Positions 19,972 through 31,110 of a stretch of 64,000 nucleotides of DNA are shown here, piece by piece; the stretch's first letter is position 1; each line of letters begins with the position of its first letter. The notes below the pieces were generated by a model. It made no database searches and was not told the DNA's origin. It saw only the letters and a list, made by a program, of their open reading frames with translations. The stretch spans positions 2,728,001 through 2,792,000 of the forward strand of contig NZ_CP019327.1 in assembly GCF_001971705.1 (NCBI RefSeq), in the 5' to 3' direction. The DNA comes from Natronorubrum daqingense (GTDB taxonomy: Archaea; Halobacteriota; Halobacteria; Halobacteriales; Natrialbaceae). Position numbers and translations under genes: made by a program.

Positions 19972-20019
19972 TTCGCCCGGTCGTCGCTCGAGTCAGTTCG
20001 CCCGGTCGTCGCTCGAGTC
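19972..20019. repeat. Tandem duplication over a stop codon
   Basis: A 25-bp unit beginning TTCGCCCGGTCG is present at 19972-19996 and again at 19997-20019 (23 bp). The stop codon of the membrane-protein gene (19993-19995) lies at the join, so the last eight residues (DSSDDRAN) are also encoded once more after the stop. Confidence 0.7.
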
Positions 20020-20871
20020 GTGTTGCTCGTCGGGTGCGTTGCCCTCCTCGAATTGCCCCGGCTCGTTGCTCTCCTCGAGATCGTCGAGCGACTCGTCTTC
20101 GGGCTCCGTTTGGGGGTCGCTCCCCATCGTCGTTTCACCCTCCGGGTCGTCCAACAGGAGGTGCTCCGAACCGGCTGTCTCGTCAGCGTCGTCGGTGGAT
20201 GGATCCTCGTCGGACGCGACGTCGTCAGCGCTCGCGTGCTCGTCGGCATCGCCCGCCGACTCACGGGAATCGACAGCAGCTTCCGGAGGGGCGTCGTCCA
20301 CACCGTCCGACCCGGGACCGATCGCCTCGTGCAAGTCGACCGGTCGGTCGGCTTCGATGTCCGCGTCGGTGACCGGCAAGACGATGTCGTCGTCACCGGA
20401 GACGCGAAGGACGAGGTGGCGCGAGCGCGAGCGGATGTATCGCACGAAAAAGATTGCGCCGATCAGGGCCACCACGCCACCGGCTGCGAACACCGTCAGG
20501 TCGAAGACGGTGAGCAGCGTTTCGACGACATCGATCACACTGCCGGCGAGACCCGTTGAATCCCCAGGGTCGACGCCGTCGACGGCGTCGGCGAGGTCGT
20601 ACGTCGCTGCAAGCAGGAATAACCCGATCGCGAGAAACAGAACGATCGTTCCCCAGACGAGGTGTCCGAGTTCGCTTTCGTTTTCGACCGACACTCGCCC
20701 GACGTTCGGGCGGTCGACGTGCGTGTAATTCGACCCGTTTCCGCCTTCCGTGAACACGAGCACGCGCTCGTTCGTCACGACGACGGTCGCCGACTCGAGG
20801 TCGACGCGCTTTCGGACGCGCTCGCCGTCGTAAAGCAATTCGTCGACGTGTTCGCTCCAAGTCCCGAGCAT
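19993..20871 (-). CDS. Membrane protein with PH-like domain and acidic tail
   Basis: About 292 residues starting MLGTWSEHVDELLYDGERV. The first 75 residues resemble a short bacterial-PH-like sheet (TVVVTNERVLVFTE). Two hydrophobic segments follow (GHLVWGTIVLFLAIGLFLLA and VFAAGGVVALIGAIFFVRYI). The last 120 residues are an Asp/Glu/Ser-rich tail of low complexity. ATG 20871 is preferred over ATGs further upstream, which would run into the divergent small gene's promoter. I do not recognise a function. Confidence 0.7.
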   Translation of the reverse strand: MLGTWSEHVDELLYDGERVRKRVDLESATVVVTNERVLVFTEGGNGSNYTHVDRPNVGRVSVENESELGHLVWGTIVLFLAIGLFLLAATYDLADAVDGVDPGDSTGLAGSVIDVVETLLTVFDLTVFAAGGVVALIGAIFFVRYIRSRSRHLVLRVSGDDDIVLPVTDADIEADRPVDLHEAIGPGSDGVDDAPPEAAVDSRESAGDADEHASADDVASDEDPSTDDADETAGSEHLLLDDPEGETTMGSDPQTEPEDESLDDLEESNEPGQFEEGNAPDEQHDSSDDRAN

Positions 20872-21027
20872 CAGTAGGTCGTCTTCGAAGTGTTCGTTCT
20901 CGAGTGGCAAGTAGCTCGCGGCGTCTCTCGTCCACGGCGAATGTACTATGGAAACCCACCACACACTCGAGCGGTGCATCGAATCGGACACGGTACTTTC
21001 TCGAGTCTCGAGGGCGAAACGACCGCT

Positions 21028-21297
21028 ATGAGTGATTCGACAGTCCGATGCTGGCTGGTCGAGCGGACGTTCGACGATCGGAATCTCGTGACGATCGTCT
21101 ACGCGACGCCGGACGGGTCGCGATACCAACAACGCGAACGATCGGCGACGTCGCTTCGCACCGGTGCCCCCGTCACCGCGGCGACCTCGATTCCCGAGGA
21201 CGAACTCGAGGGGGTTCCCGATGAGGAGACCCAGACGCGCTACGCGACGGAAGCCGAACGGGTCGCCGAGCAGTACGATCCAGACGACGAACTGTAA
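21028..21297 (+). CDS. Small conserved haloarchaeal protein
   Basis: An 89-residue soluble, acidic protein (MSDSTVRCWLVERTFDDRNL...). The pattern TFDDRNLVTIVYATPDGSRYQQRERS suggests a small beta-rich domain with an acidic C-terminal helix. It is divergent from the PH-like membrane protein. No known function or clear domain recognised. Confidence 0.7.
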   Translation: MSDSTVRCWLVERTFDDRNLVTIVYATPDGSRYQQRERSATSLRTGAPVTAATSIPEDELEGVPDEETQTRYATEAERVAEQYDPDDEL

Positions 21298-21429
21298 CCG
21301 ACGAAGAGACCGGACTCAACCCACCAATTGGACGAACGCGGGTCCAAAATTCGGTCTCATCGACGGACGTGTCACAGCAAGTATCAATGAGTGACAACGT
21401 TTATCGGCCAACGCCGAGAGCACACAGCC

Positions 21430-22356
21430 ATGCCAGCGATCACAGTCGATGGCTTGAGCAAATCCTACGGTCGAACCCTCGCACTCGAGGACCTCTCGTT
21501 TCAGGTCGAAGAGGGCGAAGTCTTCGGGTTTCTGGGACCGAACGGAGCCGGCAAGTCGACGACGATCAACGTCATTCTGGACTTCATCCGCCCGACGAAC
21601 GGGCAGGTCACGGTCCACGGGATGGATGCACAGGCACACAGTCGCGACATCCGCGCGCGAACTGGCGTCCTCCCCGAAGGCGTCGAAACGTACGACCGCC
21701 TGACCGCGCGCCAACACCTCGAGTTCGCCATCGACTCGAAGGGGACGACGGACGACCCCGAAGCGCTTCTCGAGCGCGTCGGCCTGCTCGACGCGATCGA
21801 CAAGAAGGCCGGCGGCTACTCGAAGGGGATGTCCCAGCGACTCATGCTCGCGATGGCACTCGTCGGCGAACCAGACCTCCTCATCTTGGACGAGCCGTCG
21901 ACGGGACTCGACCCCAACGGCGCTCGCGAGATGCGCGAAATCGTCCGCGAGGAGAACGCCCGCGGGGCGACCGTCTTCTTCTCGAGTCACATCATGGAAC
22001 AGGTCGAGGCGGTCTGTGACCGCGTCGGCATTCTCCGGGACGGTGAGATGGTCGCCGTCGACACCGTCGAGGGGCTTCGCGACTCCGCGGGCGGTGCGAC
22101 GACGCTGCGAGTCACCGTCGACCGGATCGACGACGACGCGCTGGCGGCCGTCCGGGCGCTGTCGGACGTCACCACCGCCACCGTCGACGGCCAAGACCCA
22201 CCGGTAGTGGTCGCACAGGTCGACGGCTCGAAGACCGCCGTTCTCGGCGAACTCGAGGATCGCGGCATCGAGATTCGTGACTTCTCGACGCGGGAGGCCT
22301 CCCTCGAGGACGTCTTCCAGTCGTACACGACGGGAACGGAGGTGGAAGCGCAATGA
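21430..22356 (+). CDS. ABC transporter ATP-binding protein
   Basis: A 308-residue ABC ATPase of the multidrug/NatA-like export class. Walker A GPNGAGKST near residues 37-45, Q-loop TGVLPEG, signature YSKGMSQRL, Walker B LLILDEPSTGLDPNG, and H-loop SSHIMEQVE are intact. A C-terminal extension of about 85 residues (DUF4162-like) follows. The start is ATG 21430 (MPAITVDGLSKSYGRT). The TGA overlaps the permease ATG by 4 bp (ATGA), so the pair is one transporter. Confidence 0.95.
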   Translation: MPAITVDGLSKSYGRTLALEDLSFQVEEGEVFGFLGPNGAGKSTTINVILDFIRPTNGQVTVHGMDAQAHSRDIRARTGVLPEGVETYDRLTARQHLEFAIDSKGTTDDPEALLERVGLLDAIDKKAGGYSKGMSQRLMLAMALVGEPDLLILDEPSTGLDPNGAREMREIVREENARGATVFFSSHIMEQVEAVCDRVGILRDGEMVAVDTVEGLRDSAGGATTLRVTVDRIDDDALAAVRALSDVTTATVDGQDPPVVVAQVDGSKTAVLGELEDRGIEIRDFSTREASLEDVFQSYTTGTEVEAQ

Positions 22357-23336
22357 GCACGGATACCGGGACCGGAGCCGATACCGAAGCGACGAGTTCG
22401 GGGGCGAGGTCGCCCTCGAGTTCGATCAACCTCGAGAGCGTCCGTGCGATCGCGAAAAAGGACTTTCAGGACTCGGTCCGTTCGTGGCTGATTTGGGTGC
22501 TGAGTTTCTCGTTTTTCCTGTTGCTCGTCGGCATAACCGGAACGCTCGCGTACTTCGGTGAAGATATCGCTGCAGAGGGCGCGACGACGGACATGCTCAT
22601 CATGTACACCAGCGAAATTACGCGTGTCATTATTCCGCTAATCGCGCTGGTGCTCGGCTGGAAAGCCATTGCTGGCGAGCGGGAGACGGGGAGCATCAAG
22701 ATACTACTGTCGCTACCACACTCTCGAAAAGACGTCCTGCTCGGAAAGCTCATCGGCCGATCAGCGGTGCTGTCGCTATCACTCGTCGTTGGCTTTGCAC
22801 TCGCCGCCGTGGTCGTCGCCGCGCTGCTCGGCGGATTCGACATCGTCGATTACGCCGGGCTACTCGTGATGTCCATCGTCTACGGTGTCGCATACACGAG
22901 CATCGCCGTCTCGCTATCGTCCCTATTCCGATCGACGACCATGGCCGGTACCGCATGTTTCGGCGTCTTTCTCCTGTTCTACGGAGTCTGGAACGCGCTT
23001 GCCGGTGCATTCGGACAACTCGCTCAGGAAGGAGTGTTGTTCTTCGACACCGTCACCTACACGTTCGAGATAAACGGCGAAGAGGTCCAAGGAGAACGGT
23101 TACAGGATTGGGTGTACTTCGTATTGAACCTGGATCCCGGTGAGGCCTACAGTAGAGGGCTCTCGCTGGTCACCGATACGGACGCCATTCAGTTTCAGGT
23201 CGAACTGAGCGAACAGATGTTCGGTGGAGAACTTCCCTTCTTCCTTCAGGATTGGTTCTCGTTCTTGATTTTGCTGTTCTGGGTCGTCGTCCCGGTCCTT
23301 ATTGCGCTCTATCGATTCGAGCGCGTTGATCTCTAA
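22353..23336 (+). CDS. ABC-2 type transporter permease
   Basis: A 327-residue membrane subunit with about six helices and the ABC-2 signature region ALVLGWKAIAGERETGSIKILLSLPHSR after helix 2. A disordered Thr/Ser-rich N-terminus precedes the coupling helix (SVRAIAKKDFQDSVRSW). A long outer loop of about 90 residues lies between helices 5 and 6. Translationally coupled to the ATPase. It could export a drug, lipid or peptide; which one is not shown. Confidence 0.92.
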   Translation: MSTDTGTGADTEATSSGARSPSSSINLESVRAIAKKDFQDSVRSWLIWVLSFSFFLLLVGITGTLAYFGEDIAAEGATTDMLIMYTSEITRVIIPLIALVLGWKAIAGERETGSIKILLSLPHSRKDVLLGKLIGRSAVLSLSLVVGFALAAVVVAALLGGFDIVDYAGLLVMSIVYGVAYTSIAVSLSSLFRSTTMAGTACFGVFLLFYGVWNALAGAFGQLAQEGVLFFDTVTYTFEINGEEVQGERLQDWVYFVLNLDPGEAYSRGLSLVTDTDAIQFQVELSEQMFGGELPFFLQDWFSFLILLFWVVVPVLIALYRFERVDL

Positions 23337-23389
23337 TCAGAGACGACGAGTGTTTGATTCTGATTTCTCTTCTTGCAGTCCTAGGCATT

Positions 23390-23893
23390 CTACTCCTCAA
23401 TTTCGACCGAATCGAACTCGATTGTCTCACAATCCTCACTAACCCAGAAGTTATCGACAGTTGGTGTGCAGTACGTGATTTCTTGCTCGACGGGGACACC
23501 ATCGGCCACGCCGTCCCCATACGTACAGGTTCTCCCGCCGAGACTGAATGGGCCAGCGTCGAGAGAGACCTCTTCACACGATTCACCGTCTGGGTCACAT
23601 TCCCACGTTTCTCTTCTGGATCCGAGGGTTCCCGCGTCGATTTCCATCTCGAAACTGCAGTTATCGTACATCTGGAACTCTAAATAGATCGGGAGATCGT
23701 AATCGATCGGAAAGTACTCCAGGAAGTTCGTAGTTATCGGCGGGCCGAACGGATCGCCCCCATCAGTGGGATCTGCCGCAGCCACTCCAGGAATAGCCAC
23801 GGCGCTAGCCCCGGTCGCTGCAACTGCTTTCATTACGGATCGACGCGCCAGTACTGAGTCATCGTCCGACGTATTGGTTCCATTATCGGTCAT
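23390..23893 (-). CDS. Secreted Cys-rich protein with Tat signal
   Basis: A 167-residue protein with a twin-arginine signal (LARRSVMKAVAATGASAVA) and a probable cleavage after GVAAA. The mature part of about 125 residues has six cysteines (in DNCSF, WECDPDGESCEE, RTCTYG, TYCTPT, EDCET) spaced as if for three disulfides, and is acidic. No family recognised. It lies convergent to the ABC permease gene, 53 bp away, and before ligA on the same strand. Confidence 0.8.
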   Translation of the reverse strand: MTDNGTNTSDDDSVLARRSVMKAVAATGASAVAIPGVAAADPTDGGDPFGPPITTNFLEYFPIDYDLPIYLEFQMYDNCSFEMEIDAGTLGSRRETWECDPDGESCEEVSLDAGPFSLGGRTCTYGDGVADGVPVEQEITYCTPTVDNFWVSEDCETIEFDSVEIEE

Positions 23894-24052
23894 GGCACAG
23901 TACCATACTTTTCAATATTTTATTTTTAAATTTTTGTCGTTTATGGAAGAATATCACGATAAGTGAGGTATCGAATGGTCGAAGACAGTGTGCGAAAATG
24001 AGGGATCGCTGACGCCAGCGAGCTGTTGAGCACGCTGTGGACAGGTTATCGT

Positions 24053-26191
<2,139 letters not shown>

Positions 26192-26263
26192 TTACCACCT
26201 CCTCGAGGTTCGAACAACAAATCAACCGGAAAACATATTGCCCGACTTCCAAAACCCGATTCA

Positions 26264-27064
26264 ATGCGATCCGCCCGTGCCGTCTACCGAACGTATCGCG
26301 TCCACCTCTTGCTCGGCCTCGGTATCCCACTTTTGCTCGCAAGCGCCCTCTACGCACCGGGTATCACGCTGACCGACGACTACACTCAGTACGAGGCGCT
26401 CGAGGTCGACCACGACGAGGACGGACTGAGCACCGTACACGCCGAAAGCGAGACGGAAATCGATCCGCCACGAGGGATCGACGGCATTCTGTGTGGCGAC
26501 TACCGGGACGGGGCTGGACAGCTCTGTTCGCTCGTGTACGAACTCGACGACGGCGCGGAGATCGAAACGGCACACTCGCCCGTCGGAGGGCCAAGCGAGT
26601 ACGGCTATCAGTGGGAATCAGACGAGTTCGTCGAACTCACCGCCACGACTACCGAGGACAACGAGACGGTTGTGGATCTCGAACCCGTCGACGCAGAAAC
26701 CGTCTTCGACGACCTCGCGGTCGAAGAGGACCGATTGACGACCGACGAACGGACGGTCGTCGAGGACGGTCAGGTCCGAACGACCGAGCGACTGCCGGAG
26801 AACCAACTGCTCGAGTTCGACGGCGAGTACTACCTCCTCGAGGAGACTGGCACTTACGACGGAGCCGTCCGCGACGCCGACTGCGGAATCACCCTCGGGA
26901 GCGACGAATCGTTCTGCGAAGAACTGCGCCCGTGGCTGTGGCTCGAGTCGGGAGCGACGGTTCTCGGCTTCGTCCTCGGCGGTGGCCTCGTCGTTCAGGG
27001 CTACCGTCGCGCCGTCGGTCACGAGTTCGACCGGGAGCGCTGGCGGAAACTGAACGAGAAGTGA
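26264..27064 (+). CDS. Two-TM membrane protein with outer domain
   Basis: A 266-residue protein starting MRSARAVYRTYRVHLL. One hydrophobic segment near residues 13-30 and one near 225-250 (WLESGATVLGFVLGGGLVVQGY) bracket an acidic outer domain with paired Cys (ILCGDYRD...QLCSLVYEL; ADCGI...SFCEEL) that may form disulfides. The same frame stays open for another 460 codons upstream, antisense to ligA, but that part is not coding. It lies 57 bp before rio1 and may be co-transcribed with it. Function unknown. Confidence 0.75.
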   Translation: MRSARAVYRTYRVHLLLGLGIPLLLASALYAPGITLTDDYTQYEALEVDHDEDGLSTVHAESETEIDPPRGIDGILCGDYRDGAGQLCSLVYELDDGAEIETAHSPVGGPSEYGYQWESDEFVELTATTTEDNETVVDLEPVDAETVFDDLAVEEDRLTTDERTVVEDGQVRTTERLPENQLLEFDGEYYLLEETGTYDGAVRDADCGITLGSDESFCEELRPWLWLESGATVLGFVLGGGLVVQGYRRAVGHEFDRERWRKLNEK

Positions 27065-27121
27065 CGCGTCGAACGACCGACCCCCAGCACTTTACCCGTC
27101 AGGCCGCCTACGGTCGGATAG

Positions 27122-28003
27122 ATGGGACAGGGAACGGATACGGAGTTCGGACTGGTCGACCTCGAGGAGGCAGAAACCCCCGGCGACGAGTGGGAGGAGA
27201 TCGACATCTCGGAGACCGAGGCCGACCGGATCGCTCGCAAGCGCGACCGCGAGTTCGAGCAGTTCGAAGAGCGAATCAAAGACGCCGACCAGTTCAAGGT
27301 CGAACAGTCGGTGTTCGACGACGCGACGCTGGCGGCGCTCTATAAACTCGTCCAGGACGGCTACGTCGAGGCTTTCGGCGGGCCGCTCTCGACCGGTAAG
27401 GAGGCGAACGTCTACCACGCACTTGGCGACGACCGCGAGGTCGCCGTCAAGATTTACCGAATCAACGCCTCGAACTTCCGGCAAATGCGCGACTACCTCG
27501 AGGGCGACCCCCGCTTCGAGGGGCTAGGCGGCAAGAAGAAAGACGTCGTCCTCGCCTGGACGAAGAAGGAACTCGCGAACCTCGAGCGAGCGAAAAAGGC
27601 CGGCGTTCGGGTGCCGGAGCCACTCGCCACGGAGCGAAACGTCCTCGTCATGGAGTACATCGGGACCGACGACGGCCGCGCGAAGCGACTCGGCGAGGTC
27701 CACATCGAGAACCCCGAGACCGCCTACGGAGTCATGCGCGAGTACATGCGCCGACTCTACTCCGCCGGGATCATCCACGGCGACCTGAGCGAGTACAACG
27801 TCGTCTTCGACGAGGACGAAGGCCAACTCGTCATTATCGACGTCGGCCAGGCCGTCACCGTCCACCACCCCAACAGCCGCGACTTCCTCGAGCGAGACTG
27901 CGAGAACGTCGCGAGTTTCTTCTCCCGACAGGGCGTCGACACCGACGCGGACGACTTACTCGAGTTCGTCACGAGTCCGGAGCCGGACCCCTCGCGCGAC
28001 TAG
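27122..28003 (+). CDS. rio1: RIO1-family atypical protein kinase/ATPase
   Basis: A 293-residue RIO1 protein needed for late 40S/30S-subunit maturation. The ATP loop is LSTGKEANVYHA, the Lys is in AVKIYR, the catalytic loop is IIHGDLSEYNVVF (about 217-229) and the metal motif is IIDVGQAV. The hinge is MEYIG. The RIO1-specific flexible loop GGKKKDVVLAWTKKE is intact. An acidic N-terminal 70 residues precede the kinase fold. Its usual neighbour in haloarchaea, the KH protein, is 3.1 kb downstream here, split off by the nucleotidase, CRISPR and phosphodiesterase. Confidence 0.95.
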   Translation: MGQGTDTEFGLVDLEEAETPGDEWEEIDISETEADRIARKRDREFEQFEERIKDADQFKVEQSVFDDATLAALYKLVQDGYVEAFGGPLSTGKEANVYHALGDDREVAVKIYRINASNFRQMRDYLEGDPRFEGLGGKKKDVVLAWTKKELANLERAKKAGVRVPEPLATERNVLVMEYIGTDDGRAKRLGEVHIENPETAYGVMREYMRRLYSAGIIHGDLSEYNVVFDEDEGQLVIIDVGQAVTVHHPNSRDFLERDCENVASFFSRQGVDTDADDLLEFVTSPEPDPSRD

Positions 28004-28030
28004 GGGCGAAAAACGACAGCGGCGGCCGAC

Positions 28031-29611
28031 TCAGACCGTCTCGATTCGCCCCTCGAGTTCGGGCGAGATCGTGCCTTCGTCCTCGAGTCTGTTCATGGCG
28101 AGCGCCGAGGTGACGGTGCCTTCGTCCGGCGGCACGATGACCTCGCCCTCCGTGAGCGACTCGTAGCCGTCGCCGCCCTCCATGAGGAAATCGTTCGTTC
28201 CGAGTTCGTACGTCGCCTCGGGGTCGACGTCCTCGCCGTCGACCGTGAGTTCCTCGACGCGCTCGCCCGTCTCGGCGTCGAGATCGTAGGTGAACGACAT
28301 GCCACTGACCTGCGGGAATCGACCGTGGCCGTCTTCGACCGAACTCACGCCGGTTTCGATGGCCGCCTCGAGGTTCTCGCCGGTGACCTCGATCTTCACC
28401 GTCTCGTTGGGGAACGGCAGAATGTCGACGATCACGCCGCGGGTGAGTTCGCCGGCCTCGTACAGTTCGTCGCTGCGGATGCCGCCGCCGTTCTGGATGG
28501 CGATTTCCGCGTCGACGTCCTCGCGAATCACGTCGGTCAGCCAGTTGCCGACGTTCGATTCCTCGCTACGGACGGTATCGTTTCTGGCGTCCAGGTCGGT
28601 CGTCGTCTCGCCGATAACCTCCTCGAGTTCGTCGTCGAGTTCGTCCTCGTACTCGAGGAGGAGATCCTCGATCTCGTCGTGGGGATCGACCTCGTCCGCG
28701 TCGACCAGTTCCTCGAGGTCGTGTTTCTCGAAGGCGTACTCCAAAATTTCGTCGCCCGCGATCTCGAGGTCGAGTTGCCCGACGTAGTCGAACTCGTCGC
28801 CGACGACCGAGATGATCGTGTCGTTCTCCTCGAGTGGCTCCTCCTCGACGAACGCCGCGTGGTCGCCGACGACAGCGTCGATGCCGTCGACCTCGGCGAC
28901 GAGATCCTCGGCGACCGGACTCGAGAGGTGTGAGAGCAAGATGACGATGTCGACCCCCTCCTCCTCGAGGTCGGCGACGACGTCCTCGGCCGCGGTCACC
29001 GGATCGATTACCTCCGTGTCGTCGCCGACGGACGTGATCTCCGGCGTGTCCTCGGGTGCGAGGCCGGTGAAGCCAACGTCGACGCCGTCGATTTCTTCGA
29101 CGACGTACCGGGCCGCGCCCTCCTCGCTGGCGAACGCCTCGCCCGTCTCTTCCTCGAGGACGTTCGCGCTCAGCCACGTGAATTCGCTATCGGCGATGTT
29201 CTCGCGGAGGCTCTCCGGGCCGTTGTCGAACTCGTGGTTCCCGATGGCGTTGTGCGAGACCGGGCTCTCGTTGAGCACGCTCGTGATGTGTTCGCCCTCG
29301 AAGACAGAGGACTCGACGGACATGTGCAGGTCGTCGCCGTTGCCGACCGCGAACGCGTTCTCCGCGTCCTCGTACAACTCCGCCATCAACCCGAAGTAGT
29401 TCGCGACGTTCAGGGGCTCCTCGGAGTCGCCGAGCAGGCCGTGAAAGTGCGTGTCGTGGATGATTCGGAGACTCGTCGTCTCCTCGTCGCCGTCGCCGTT
29501 TTCGTCGTCAGAACTCGCGTCCGAACAACCGGCGAGTGCGGCCACGCCGGCCGCGCCCGCGTACTGTAGTACTCGTCTCCGCTCGAGTTCGTTGGGTGAC
29601 CCCTTCGACAT
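28031..29611 (-). CDS. Secreted 5'-nucleotidase / 2',3'-cyclic phosphodiesterase family lipoprotein
   Basis: A 526-residue metallophosphatase with an outer location. The Tat lipoprotein signal is ERRRVLQYAGAAGVAALAGC. Metal-binding motifs are DTHFHG, GNGDDLH, IGNHEFDNG, LLSHLS and GDHA. The C-terminal nucleotidase domain (NVGNWLTDVIRED, QNGGGIRS) binds the nucleotide. The likely job is phosphate or nucleoside salvage from external nucleotides. ATG 29611 (MSKGSPNELERRR) gives the right signal length. Its left end faces rio1 (convergent, 27 bp gap). Confidence 0.92.
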   Translation of the reverse strand: MSKGSPNELERRRVLQYAGAAGVAALAGCSDASSDDENGDGDEETTSLRIIHDTHFHGLLGDSEEPLNVANYFGLMAELYEDAENAFAVGNGDDLHMSVESSVFEGEHITSVLNESPVSHNAIGNHEFDNGPESLRENIADSEFTWLSANVLEEETGEAFASEEGAARYVVEEIDGVDVGFTGLAPEDTPEITSVGDDTEVIDPVTAAEDVVADLEEEGVDIVILLSHLSSPVAEDLVAEVDGIDAVVGDHAAFVEEEPLEENDTIISVVGDEFDYVGQLDLEIAGDEILEYAFEKHDLEELVDADEVDPHDEIEDLLLEYEDELDDELEEVIGETTTDLDARNDTVRSEESNVGNWLTDVIREDVDAEIAIQNGGGIRSDELYEAGELTRGVIVDILPFPNETVKIEVTGENLEAAIETGVSSVEDGHGRFPQVSGMSFTYDLDAETGERVEELTVDGEDVDPEATYELGTNDFLMEGGDGYESLTEGEVIVPPDEGTVTSALAMNRLEDEGTISPELEGRIETV

Positions 29612-29760
29612 AGCCCCACACTTCGACACAAGTTACATATACGTACGGGTTGGATCAAACGCTACCGCAACCGTCGTACCGTCTGAAACAACGACGAACG
29701 TCGATGCTGGTCGGTCCACCGCAGAGTATCGAACGCTACGCGCTCGAGCCTACAGATAGT

Positions 29761-30114
29761 ACGGCCGGGTTCGATCGGTTCGTCTGAATCGCCAACCCAA
29801 CCCGTGGTCTCTTCACGGATTTCAACTCTTCAACCCTACAAAGGTTCGTCTGAAACATTCTGCAGGTTCGACGCAAAGTCAGCGCCAAACAGGCTTCAAC
29901 CCTACAAAGGTTCGTCTGAAACGAGTGCGGTTTCATAACCTTCGTTGATTGCATCAAGCTTCAACCCTACAAAGGTTCGTCTGAAACGAGTGCGGTTTCA
30001 TAACCTTCGTTGATTGCATCAAGCTTCAACCCTACAAAGGTTCGTCTGAAACAACTCGACAACGGCGAGTACCGCGTGCTCGTCGCTTCAACCCTACAAA
30101 GGTTCGTCTGAAAC
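29761..30114 (-). CRISPR. Small type I-B CRISPR array, five repeats plus a degenerate terminal repeat
   Basis: Five 30-bp repeats at 29827-29856, 29893-29922, 29958-29987, 30023-30052 and 30085-30114. On the minus strand the repeat is GTTTCAGACGAACC...GTTGAAGC, the haloarchaeal type I-B form with the usual 8-nt handle, so transcription should run right to left. Four are identical and the first differs at one base. A sixth, decayed copy at 29761-29790 keeps 13 of 14 bases of one end at the exact expected spacing. Spacers are 36 (29791-29826), 36, 35, 35 and 32 nt. Spacers 29923-29957 and 29988-30022 are identical. No cas gene is in the window. Confidence 0.95.
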
Positions 30115-30504
30115 CATGCCGAAATCTCGGCCCTAAGGCATCATATTGGCCACTCACACAAATGAATTTCCGTCGACCTGCAATAGTTGCCATCTGACGG
30201 GGGGTCGACGAAAGTGATAGAGAATCTTGTTACGTTCTTATATTCACGATCAGGTATACTACTAAGGGGCTCGTACTAAATGTGAAACTCGATCCATCAT
30301 CATTGTTAGAATGGATGGTGTTTATAATCTGCTCGAGAGTAGTGGCAATGAGAATCGATTTTGAGACAGTCATCGGTTCGTCTCGACTGTCGTTTCGGTT
30401 CGAACTCTCTGACAAATACCGGAGTTCGGTATCTCTTTCACGTAAACTCCCAGAGACCACCTCACAATAGATTAAGAGGGACTGTATTGAAGTAGGAACC
30501 AATA
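30115..30504. other. Candidate CRISPR leader and AT-rich spacer DNA
   Basis: By repeat orientation the leader should lie just right of 30114. The following 390 bp are AT-rich compared with the chromosome and hold no gene I can support. The frames at 30230-30502 (-) and 30282-30470 (+) overlap each other and lack haloarchaeal composition. Confidence 0.4.
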
Positions 30505-31008
30505 ATGAACATCGGAATCATCTCCGACACGCACGATAACGTCGAGGCGATCGAACGCGCGACCGAGATTTTCGAGGACGAAGGCGTCGAAATCGTTCTC
30601 CACTGCGGGGATTTCGTCGCCCCCCTGATGCTCAACGACTTCGGCGAGTTCGAACTCCACGGCGTGTTAGGGAACAACGACGGCGACGCCGCCACCCTCC
30701 AGTCGATCTTCGACGGCCTCGGCGACGAGAGCGAACTCCACGGTCGATTCGCCAGCCTCGAGTTCGACGGCCTCTCGTTCGCGATGCTCCACGGCGAGCA
30801 CAAAGACGAAGTCGAGGCGATCGCGGCCGGCGAGACGTTCGATTTCGTCTGTTACGGCCACCACCACGAACGCGAGTTGTCGGAGGAGGGGCGAACGACG
30901 GTGCTCAACCCCGGTGCGCACGTCCTCGCGAAGTCCGAGGCGGACCGAACGGTCGCCATCGTCGACACCCGCACGGAGTCGGTTCAGTTCCGATCCGTCC
31001 TCGAGTAA
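30505..31008 (+). CDS. MJ0936/YfcE-type metallophosphoesterase
   Basis: A 167-residue calcineurin-fold phosphodiesterase. All metal motifs are present: IGIISDTHDN, LHCGDFV, GVLGNNDGD, MLHGE, CYGHHHERE and LNPGAH. Relatives such as MJ0936 cleave phosphodiester bonds in model substrates; the natural substrate is unknown. The start at 30505 begins directly with the first strand. It is 102 bp before the KH-domain gene and in the same direction. Confidence 0.93.
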   Translation: MNIGIISDTHDNVEAIERATEIFEDEGVEIVLHCGDFVAPLMLNDFGEFELHGVLGNNDGDAATLQSIFDGLGDESELHGRFASLEFDGLSFAMLHGEHKDEVEAIAAGETFDFVCYGHHHERELSEEGRTTVLNPGAHVLAKSEADRTVAIVDTRTESVQFRSVLE

Positions 31009-31110
31009 GGCCCTCGAGTTCGAGTGGAAACGAAGGGGTTGCGTGGGGTGGGGACGTGGCACAGACGGGTGGACAAAGGTCTTAACCTCACCCAGCCAGT
31101 AGCGTGGGGT

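Noticed and set aside
29736..29957. 73-codon minus-strand frame
   Set aside because: Made of CRISPR repeats and spacers (the same peptide appears at each repeat), so not a gene.
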